In this document: one piece after another, positions 57,100-64,000 of the stretch
Numbering within the stretch: the stretch's first letter is position 1
Layout: each line of letters opens with the position of its first letter
NCBI GenBank assembly: GCA_021234155.1
Contig: JAJEKV010000073.1
Coordinates: 5,492,001 to 5,556,000, forward strand
Direction of reading: 5' to 3'
DNA length: 64,000 bases
DNA from: Isoetes taiwanensis
Lineage: Eukaryota > Streptophyta > Lycopodiopsida > Isoetales > Isoetaceae
Translations under genes and position numbers: made by a program
Notes under the pieces: generated by a model
What the model was told of the DNA's origin: nothing
What the model saw: the letters and a program-made list of their open reading frames with translations, nothing else
Databases searched by the model: none

Positions 57100-58133
57100 C
57101 CTATCAGACTTGTATCTTACATGATCGACTTCATCTACGAACATGGCAAAATCTTGTGCAGTTGTAGAGGTTTTCTCCCTTGAGCTTGACGACGACCCTT
57201 CTTCAAGGTAATGCGACTCCTTTTCAAGTTTCATTTTCAATATGCTTCTTTTTTTTAAGGGCAATCATTCACCATATGGCCAACTTCATCACAACAATAG
57301 CATCTGATATTTTGTTGGAGTATGAACTCCAACGTTAGCCTCTCCCTCTACCTCTATTTGTACGGCCTCTTTCATGGCCTCTTCCTCGCTGAGGTTCTCC
57401 TCGTTCTCTTCGTTGAGACTGATGAGATTGAGAATCAGTCTTGGCAGTACCTTCTTCTTGGTGTTGGAAATCTCTTCGATTTCCTCGACCCCTACTCCCC
57501 CTACTTCTTGATTGGCTGAAATTTCTCCTTGATTGGCTGAAATTAACTTGCTCCGTTTGTTCCAAGATTTGTGATCTCAAAACTTTCTGCTGCAGGGCTG
57601 CTGCAAGCTCTTCAAACTAGGCTCATTCTCCCGCTTTGAAAAGCATCAAGAAAGTGCTCATATTCAGGTGCTCCCTGATATATGGCATTTAGTAGCTCAT
57701 CTTCTTCAACTTCAACTCCGATAGAAGCCAATTGTGCGGCGATTTCTGTGATCTTCGCAATGAAGTCACTAACATCTTTACATTCTCTTAACTTTAGACT
57801 GTTAAGCTGATTTCTTAACAGCTGCTTCCTTGTATGATTCTTTGTCTCATATATTTGTTGAAATCTGCGCCAAGCTTCACTAGCACTTTTCACGCCAAGT
57901 ATGTGCCTTTGCATGGAATCATCCACTGCAAGTTTGATGAGCAGCAGAGCCTTTTTGTTCAACTCCTCCCATTTGTCATCTTCATTTTGGTCTTCACCAG
58001 CTACTACATCCCAAACTCCAGCAAGATCAAGTGCCAAAGTCATCTTCTCCTTCCAAATAGAGTAGTTCTTACCTTTAAGCAAGAACTTTTCATTCATGAA
58101 CACCTTTTCCAGGCTGTCCATTGTAAAAAACAC
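57100..58133 (-). pseudogene. Copia gag, frameshifted (B)
   Basis: 58133-57612 encodes the gag N-terminal and capsid body. A two-base loss near 57620-57640 breaks it before the RGRG-rich region (57580-57335). The zinc knuckle region and KRSILKMKLEKESHYLEEG (57264-57016) follow in another frame. Confidence 0.88.
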
Positions 58134-58424
58134 AAGCCTCTTCTAATCAAAGCCACAAATCTGCAAACCCCTACTCTATTTTCAACATGCAAGGCAATAT
58201 GCAAGCTGCTGCAAGAAATCTTTCAGATTTTGCACTCAAGGGCTGCTTTTAGCTTGGTTAATGCTGCATGCAACTCTCCATAACAGAAGAATACTTAAGA
58301 ATGCTTCTCTCTAGGCTCAAACAGAAGTTAGGGTTAAAATCTGCTCTGTTTTTCACAAGGCAGAAAAACCTTCTCAAAGTACTTCCTCTCCTACACAGAA
58401 TGAAGCTCCCAAGGATGGAACACC

Positions 58425-58436
58425 GCTCTGATACCA
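58425..58436 (-). promoter_or_regulatory. Primer-binding site of Copia derivative (B)
   Basis: TGGTATCAGAGC on the minus strand beside the 5' LTR. Confidence 0.92.
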
Positions 58437-58711
58437 AATGTGGATCTGAACAGCAAAACACTATGGAGAGAAGAGGAGACGCACCAAGTAACAAAGGAGA
58501 AGCAGGAAACTTATGTATTACCCTAACTCATAAGGTGTACATATATATATGTGCCACGTCCTCATGTTGGGTGGCAAATAGGGAAAAAAGGTAAAGAATG
58601 AGGGCCCCATGGGCTAATATAAAATGTCCCATGGGTACAACGTTAAGTTACAACGTTAAGTTACAATAACTTAACATGTCCAAATACATATCACATTATA
58701 CTATTCTAACA

Positions 58712-60309
58712 CCTGCTGAAACTCATACTATGCGAAAGTCAGCTGATGGTAATGCGGAGATTACTAGGCATAGGCACTTCCTTTTGGAATTTGGACAGAT
58801 GCATAATCTTGTCATTTACAATGGGATGCAACATTGGCTGGGTTCATCCAACTATACTCGTAATCCTCAAAGCGGCGAGCATAGTGTATTGGATTATCTG
58901 ATGGGGTCTCCAGCCTTGGCAAAGGAGATTGAGAAGTTTTCAGTTCCACCTCAACCACCCACCGGGGACCATTCTCTTCTCCTCTTTTGCCGTGTTTTGA
59001 GTTGGACACAAGCTTGCCCCAAGAACCACCCTACTTCCGTTTTGAGTTTGACCACTCTCTTGATCTCATCTATAATCTTGAGCTTGATACACGATTGAGG
59101 GACATCCATATCTTTCAAAATGTGGAAGAAAAGGCCACGATGCTCACATCTGCCATACATCAAGCCTGCATAAACACTTTCCCACACAAGCTTTGCTCCT
59201 TCCGTAAACGGCGTGCACATATGCCCTAAAACACTTGGTATGACGAAGAATGCAAAAATCTTCACAAGCAGCTCAAGGAAGAGTTGGCAGCCTGCTCTTC
59301 TACAGCTATTGCGACTAAGAAAGCATATAAAAAGCTGATCCGCATGAAAAAAACAGAATATATAAAGTAGTTGAGGGAAGACATGCTTAGCATGATGTAC
59401 TGTAATAAATCTGCTAAATTTTGGCAGTAAGAAATCTGATCTGCCCCTTAAAGACCCAAACGTGTGGATCACTTATGCTCGAACACTCCTAGATCTGGGA
59501 AAAGCAGATTTGCTTGATATTGGATTGCATCCCCGGCTACAAGCAAATTGAACACTGGAAAAGCAAAAGATTGTGACGATCTGCAGTTTGAATTTCTGAT
59601 CCATGAAATGGATACCCTTGCGCCCATTGTGGCAGATTTATTCAATGAGATAATATGCTCAAGCTTTCCAAAAGCATGGACCATTAATATCATCAAGCCA
59701 ATTTTTAAGGCTGGAGACCCAATGAATCCAAACAACTACCGCCTTATAATGATAGGACATGTCATGGCAAGATTATATGGATGTGCATTGGACTTGATTA
59801 TCAGTGAACATGCAGAGATAAATCTCCTCACAGCAAAGGGTCAGGCCAGTTTCAAAAGAAATTTCTCTACAATAGATCATATCTTTATCTTGCGGTCTAT
59901 CATTGAGGAAGCTAAAGCAAAGAAAACAAAAGTCTATTGCTGCTTTGTGGATTTCTGCAAAGCCTTTGATACGGTCCCTCAGAACCGCCAATTTCATAGA
60001 CTTACTGAATTGGGATTGTTGCATCAAGTCATATGGGCCGTTTTGATGCTCTATGAAAATGTTTTGGGAAGAATTAAAGTGCACGGGGGCTGGTCGGATG
60101 ACAAGCAACACAATTGGGGTTAAACAAGGGCTGTCCCTTATTCTCTACACTCTTCGGTTTGTACATTGACGAGCTGAAAAGTGGCACTGCGTGGAGGTGA
60201 TGGATCTGCTTTAGCTGATGAATGCATATCCATCCTTCTATATACGGATCTGCTTTAGCTGATGAATGCATATCCATCCTTCTATATACGGATGATGTGG
60301 TACGTATAT
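58712..60309 (+). pseudogene. LINE endonuclease end, linker and reverse transcriptase (B and beyond)
   Basis: The endonuclease C-terminus (RHRHFLLEFGQMHNLVIYNG, HSVLDYLMGSPALAKEI, PTGDHSLLLF) is open at 58676-59098. The linker follows with frame shifts. The RT N-terminal half is open at 59548-60123: KPIFKAGDPMNPNNYRLI, GQASFKRNFSTIDHIF and CCFVDFCKAFDTVPQNRQFH, typical RVT_1 motifs. GCPL and LFGLYIDELKSGT follow in another frame near 60125-60185. The catalytic Y-x-D-D region appears as LLYTDDVV near 60275-60297, after a 44-bp tandem duplication. A TRIM fragment begins at 60310 and ends the domain. Confidence 0.9.
60202..60289. repeat. 44-bp tandem duplication in the LINE RT palm
   Basis: GGATCTGCTTTAGCTGATGA through CTATATAC occurs at 60202-60245 and again at 60246-60289. 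The copies look identical and insert a partial repeat before the YTDD motif. Confidence 0.93.
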
Positions 60310-60465
60310 TGTTATGCACTAGCACCTCACCTCTAGTGATAGCAACGCACCAAAGGGCGGATCCTTTAAGGAAATCGTTATCCAATGGGCCCCAACCTTT
60401 CTAGGCTTTATCCCATACCCCATAGACCATATCAATTCTTCCCCTTCCTCGAGATGCTTGCCCTC
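60310..60465 (-). mobile_element. TRIM fragment (one LTR, purine tract, start of interior)
   Basis: 60310-60434 matches the TRIM LTR (TGTTATGCACTAGCACCTC... to ...GACCATATCA). ATTCTTCCCCTTCC (the purine tract on the minus strand) and GATGCTTGCCCTCG follow, then the match stops at a TATTG repeat. The primer-binding site and second LTR are missing. Confidence 0.82.
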
Positions 60466-61630
60466 GTATTGTATTGTATTGAAAAGGGTATAATTTGCCA
60501 TGTGAGAGGAGCTTGGATGGTTATTACTATTTTGGGTTGGCAATTCTTTTTTTTATGGATGTTTTTGCAAAGGTTAGGAAGAGTAGGGAAAAAAATTGGC
60601 GCCCTTTTTTAGGGCGTGGATAAGAAGGCATGCTGCCTTCTTTTTTTGGCAAGGGCAGCGGAGGAGGGGCGCAGGGCATGTAGGCAGCAGCATCGGCTTG
60701 TTGGAGGAGGGCCGGACTGTACAGAAAGTGGAGCGGCAGCAGCATCGGCCTGTTGGAGACGAACTGATTTCTCCAATTTGTTAGGCAATTTGTTGTAGCC
60801 TAAGTTCTGCTTGTACAGAAAAGGGCACAAATTCCTCATGCAATGAAGCGGCAGCAGCACATACTCAGAGATGGGCGGTCTGGGCTGATTATCTGTTGAA
60901 GCAGACCGCCATGGTGAATTTGCAGGAGTGTTGTCGGTTTAAAAGAGCCGACCCTTTGCAGATGAAGAAGAGATTTGTGTATCAGAGCTAATTCATGCAC
61001 GATTTCAAAGGTCGGTACTTTGCAGCGGAGAGATGGCAGACCGGTTTCATGTTCTGCAGACCGATTCCGTAGTTTAGGGGAGTGGGAATTCGTGGGTTCA
61101 AATCCCTCATTTCGCTACTGCAATAATGCTTGTTTGGCTGTAAATCTATGTAGTTCTGAACCATGGCTTTACGTGATGTGTATATCGAAATGAAGTTTCG
61201 AACCATATGTTCGATTTGCACCATAGGAAGTGGCTTTCTAATTTGTGGTCAAAATTCTAATGGCCATTGATCTGGCACAATACCGGGAATATCCCCCAGA
61301 TCAATGGTAGGGAATAAAATTTGAACCAAACGCTATAATACATGTAGCATTGGGAAAATAGATAGTGAACCATTACAATTGCCATTTAATTGCCTTGCCA
61401 TGCTATTAGTTTGCCCTTCTCACACACCCATGCTAGTCCACCAAGACCAACGTTCAAGGTCACTCCCCCGAGCTACCATATCCATATCAGCCTCTTTAGG
61501 ATTTGGCTTGGGAAACCTGCCTCCCGAACATAACACGGCTGCAGCTAATACTGCGGTAAAACCTAAAGCAAAAAAGAGACTTGAAAAAGATGAGAATCAG
61601 ATCATACGGCACGGCACAATCTGAAAATTT
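60466..61630. other. Unidentified insertion or flank within the LINE
   Basis: Starts with (TATTG)3. It contains a small hairpin GGCGCCCTTTTTTAGGGCG near 60598 and the repeated motif GCAGCAGCATCGGCCTGTTG (about 60685 and 60733). Another hairpin has 12-bp arms, CCATTGATCTGG ... CCAGATCAATGG, at 61264-61305. No gene or element ends were recognised, although it separates two parts of the same LINE. Confidence 0.4.
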
Positions 61631-61634
61631 TATA

Positions 61635-62342
61635 CATATCAAGGACATGGTTAACTCTAAGTGATCTTCCTACCAAGATGCAATTTTACAAAGATCACTT
61701 CCTTGAGTTCAATGAAGATGGTTTCATCGAGCGTCCAGGATAATTGAATATTCACCTTGCACATCAAGTGCGACATGTTATTGGTCAGCTCAGGGTCTCA
61801 TCTCATCAGCTTGAGATTAAGCTGGTCGTGCTAGTAGACCCAAGGTGGAGCGCTCGAAGAGGATCTGCAGATTGTGTCGCTTGAATATAAATGAGTCTTG
61901 AGGACCATTTCATCTTCACATGTCCAGTCTATTATGAAATACGGGGCAGATTCCATTGCTTATTTCGGGAACCTACCTCCATCTCCAAACTGATTGCCTA
62001 TGAGGACCAGAAATGTTAGCTCTTTTCCTTCACCAAATGACTGTGCATAGTAGAAGAAATTTATTGAAGGAGCAAGCCGGGGGAAGAGTGGGACAACATG
62101 AAAATGATCCTACACAAAGGCTGAACACTCTCTTTCTCATCAGAGGTGATAATGATAATAAACGGAAGTCATGTTCTCTTCCCGGACCATCTCATCCTAT
62201 CTCAAAAGGAGTAACCACGAAAGTGTCTAGAAGAAGAAAGCGGACACTAAAGGAAAAACATAAGCAGTCCTTCAAAAGAGAAAACAAATCTGGCATCACT
62301 TTATACTTTGAGCCCGTGGCCAAGAAGACAAAAGTTTCTTAA
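61635..62342 (+). pseudogene. LINE ORF2 C-terminal cysteine/histidine-rich tail
   Basis: The plus strand reads QFYKDHFLEFNEDGFIERPG, QLRVSSHQLEIKLV and, in another frame, MSLEDHFIFTCPVYYEIRGR with FHCLFREPTSISKLIAYED, the tail following the RT in this LINE type. It then runs into a basic C-terminus (SRRRKRTLKEKHKQSF, VAKKTKVS) ending in TAA at 62342. The segment with ADCVA before a stop is the position of the first cysteines, now disrupted. It belongs to the same family as the RT at 59548 and directly precedes its 3' UTR. Confidence 0.7.
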
Positions 62343-62344
62343 TT

Positions 62345-62492
62345 TCATTGTTTTAGTTTTCTTTTTCTTTTTCTTTTTTTAAGCAATATCTCTAGGTGGC
62401 TGCAAATGCGCCCATAGCTGGACGTGATTGATGTATATTTGGTCTCATAGACCCAAGCGGTCTCTCGTAGACGTTAATATAATCTTTCTTTC
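62345..62492 (+). repeat. LINE 3' UTR with (TTTC)n tail
   Basis: Starts TCATTGTTTTAGTTTTC just after the stop codon and ends ATATAATCTTTCTTTC. The reverse complement of 63852-64000 is nearly identical, and there the tail has at least four TTTC units. It is therefore the 3' end of a LINE family using a tetranucleotide tail rather than poly(A). Confidence 0.85.
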
Positions 62493-63210
62493 AGTAATCC
62501 TTAGTGAATAAATTCACAACATGTATAATACGCATGATTTCATCCATAGTATCTAAATACTTTTCCCTCAAAGTATTGAGCTGCTCAATGTAATCATGCA
62601 TATTTGTGCAATGTGCTTGGTCTTCATTTTGAAATGGTTTGCAATTTGCAATAGTTCAATAATCTGTACGATAACCCTTGGCCAATAGTTTGCGCATGTG
62701 CATAATAAGTGTGACTTCATCCATGGTAACCTCCAGCACCAAAATACTTTCCCCTCAGAATCTTGAGCTGCTAAGTATAATCACGCATATTTGTGCAATC
62801 CACTAATCGGAGATTCTACCATCCAAGAACTTCTTACATCAAATCCGTAGAAATGGGCTTTTACGTACAATTTGCTATTGTTACAAGACAATCTTACCTT
62901 GGTTCGGGGAATTCCGAGGAACTCTTTTAGAGGAACTCTTTTAGACGGACCAGACTGTCAGTTAAATTCCAAATAGATCAAAACTTGCAAGACATTTGTC
63001 TCCTTTAAAATAGGGGTCGGGTTTTTTCTCTTAAAGAGTGAGATGGTTAGATTTCCGGATTAGCTGGATAAGTTGAGATTTGTACAAAATTTTCCTTTGA
63101 GAAGGAAAAAGTTTCCCAAACCAAGAATCCTACCCTATACACTAAAATAGATGTACTTAGTTGAGCCTTTAATCCATAGTTCTGTATTAATACAGAATGC
63201 AATGGTACAC
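62493..63210. other. Imperfect ~90-bp direct repeat, possible Copia gag remnant (minus); no gene to 63210
   Basis: About 62528-62612 and 62708-62801 share ACTTCATCCAT...AAATACTTT(T)CCC...TTGAGCTGCT...ATAATCA.GCATATTTGTGCAAT. On the minus strand the first reads CTNMHDYIEQLNTLREKYLD, similar to the helical part of Copia gag. The evidence is thin. The rest, to the SUV3 exon, is intron-like AT-rich DNA. Confidence 0.35.
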
Positions 63211-63323
63211 CTGAATATCAGATGATGGGACTGCAAGAGCTTCGTAAAGATACGGGAGATCATCTTCCAGATAGCAAGTAACCTCCCCCGTAGGGTATTG
63301 AGATTTGAATCTTCCTGCTCTGC
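63211..63323 (-). CDS. SUV3-like ATP-dependent RNA helicase, exon (motif VI)
   Basis: Acceptor CATGCAG at 63324 and donor CAG|GTGTAC at 63210. The exon encodes the continuation of motif VI, RAGRFKSQYPTGEVTC, then LEDDLPYLYEALAVPSSDIQ. This matches SUV3, the DExH/Ski2-type RNA helicase of the mitochondrial (and in plants also chloroplast-linked) RNA degradation machinery. The split codon joins perfectly to the upstream exon at 63483-63651 to complete IAGRAGR. The next, downstream exon expected for the family is not present in the ~700 bp to the left. Either the intron is long, with the LINE beyond 62492 inside it, or the gene is broken. Confidence 0.9.
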
Positions 63324-63482
63324 CTGCATGTAAAAGGGAGAGAAGCATGTAAACGGGTGGAATTTATGTGAACAACATGTAGCCTCCGTCAGGATACCTT
63401 GCAGTTCTCTGTTGTTCTTTTCATATACACATAAGAACAAATCCTTAAAAAGAATGTTGCTTAGAACATAAATTCAATAAAC

Positions 63483-63651
63483 CTGCAATTTGTTTGATTT
63501 GCATCACATCCAAGGGGCGATGGCTTGTGCCATCATACTTTTCCAGCGCAGTAAAGATTATTCGACGAATATTAAGATTGAGCCCCATTCCAATAGCATC
63601 ACTTGCAACAAGCACATCAAACCCACTACTTCTGTCATTGAATTGCTCTGC
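63483..63651 (-). CDS. SUV3-like ATP-dependent RNA helicase, exon (motif V)
   Basis: Acceptor TTTCTGCAG at 63652 and donor GCAG|GTTTAT at 63482. It encodes [40 protein letters not shown] and the [10 protein letters not shown] region, the helicase motif V and the run into motif VI. It is open with no change at key residues (SDAIGMGLN). The gene continues off the right edge, where the second LINE copy and a Copia integrase fragment occupy the presumed intron. Exon sizes (169 and 113 bp) and phases are consistent with a functional gene. Confidence 0.92.
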
Positions 63652-63759
63652 CTGCAGAAAGAAAGATTAACAAAAGAAATTAAAAGGACCAAGTTAGATT
63701 GTGTAGTGTCTAATATGAGTAGCAAAAATAGATTTTTGGAGATTTAAAAACCTTTCAAG

Positions 63760-63851
63760 AAGCCTTGTTATTCCTAAAACAAACTTGTATACATAAAATC
63801 AGAAGAGAGCTGACAGTACCGTATGCCCATGCCCAAAATGGTGTTGCGGAG
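63760..63851 (+). pseudogene. Copia-type integrase fragment
   Basis: The plus strand encodes KQTCIHKIRRELTVPYAHAQ and NGVAEKER, the end of the Copia integrase core (the catalytic-glutamate region is represented by the NGVAE motif). It stops where the inverted LINE 3' end begins at GAGAAAG. Only ~30 residues remain. Confidence 0.75.
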
Positions 63852-64000
63852 AAAGAAAGAAAGAAAGATTATATTAACGTCTACGAGAGACCGCTTGGGT
63901 CTATGAGACCGAATATACGTCAATCATGTCCAGCTAGGGGCTCATTTGCAGCCACCTAGAGATATTGCTTCAAAACAGAAAAAGAAAACTAAAACAATGA
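63852..64000 (-). mobile_element. 3' end of a second LINE copy, inverted, runs off right edge
   Basis: Reverse complement of 62345-62492, with a longer (TTTC)n tail at 63852-63868. Its coding part would lie beyond 64000. The tail abuts the integrase fragment at GCGGAGAAAG. Confidence 0.87.

Larger units (their letters stand above)
54596..58711 (-). mobile_element. Copia LTR retrotransposon deletion derivative, TSD CCTGC (B)
   Basis: LTRs 54596-54879 and 58439-58711, primer-binding site 58425-58436, CCTGC at 54591-54595 and 58712-58716. Same insertion and internal deletion as 38369-42515. Confidence 0.95.
43508..59701. repeat. 16.2-kb tandem duplication, copy B
   Basis: Same order as copy A. 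Differences are mainly one- to few-base indels, many in homopolymers, with scattered substitutions. The right end (ATCATCAAGCCAA) continues without break into LINE reverse transcriptase at 59702. Confidence 0.95.

Overview
This is nuclear DNA from a vascular plant with a large, transposon-rich genome. The evidence is broken land-plant Copia, Mutator-like and LINE sequences, a captured HD-Zip class IV homeobox gene fragment, a plant-type zeta-fold P-loop kinase (NADKc-like), and exons of a SUV3-type organellar RNA helicase. The low gene density and TE-filled spaces fit a gymnosperm- or fern-sized genome, but the sequence does not identify the species.

Layout, 1-27 kb. The left edge holds a decayed Mutator-like transposase (minus strand). 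It is followed by a GC-rich array with a ~29-bp period (2.41-2.88 kb). At 3753-6434 a 2.7-kb TIR element with a TAA target-site duplication sits inside one unit of a 37-bp tandem repeat; it carries the broken 3' half of an HD-Zip IV gene. The NADKc-like kinase lies at 8.6-9.7 kb and has two apparent frame slips. At 13.6-16.3 kb there are a long palindrome, two small inverted-repeat (MITE-like) elements and an old LINE reverse-transcriptase tail. At 17.2-18.7 kb there is a spliced minus-strand gene of unrecognised family with phase-matched introns. Then come a miniature LTR element (TRIM), a (GA)n tract, a Ty3-type gag/protease relic, and about 5 kb with nothing recognisable.

Layout, 27-60 kb. 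A 16.2-kb unit is present twice in direct tandem (27261-43498 and 43508-59701), joined by ~9 bp of filler. Each copy contains the same nested structure: a 2.66-kb gag-only LTR element (TSD CCCAT) inside a deleted Copia relic; a 333-bp TRIM (TSD TTTTT); Copia gag, integrase, RT and protease fragments; and a LINE whose endonuclease domain is split by a 4.1-kb Copia element (TSD CCTGC). All these insertions predate the duplication. The copies differ largely by small indels, many in homopolymers, and different reading frames are intact in each copy. The duplication ends inside the LINE reverse transcriptase, which continues only after copy B.

Layout, 60-64 kb. The LINE is further broken by an internal tandem duplication and a TRIM fragment, and ends in a 3' UTR with a short (TTTC)n tail. 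The 3' end of a second copy of the same LINE family lies in inverted orientation at the right edge. Between them, on the minus strand, are two perfectly phased exons of a SUV3-like helicase, so the second LINE copy and a small Copia integrase fragment probably lie within one of its introns.

The probable host genes are the kinase, the unknown spliced gene and the SUV3 exons. Most of the rest is mobile-element material.
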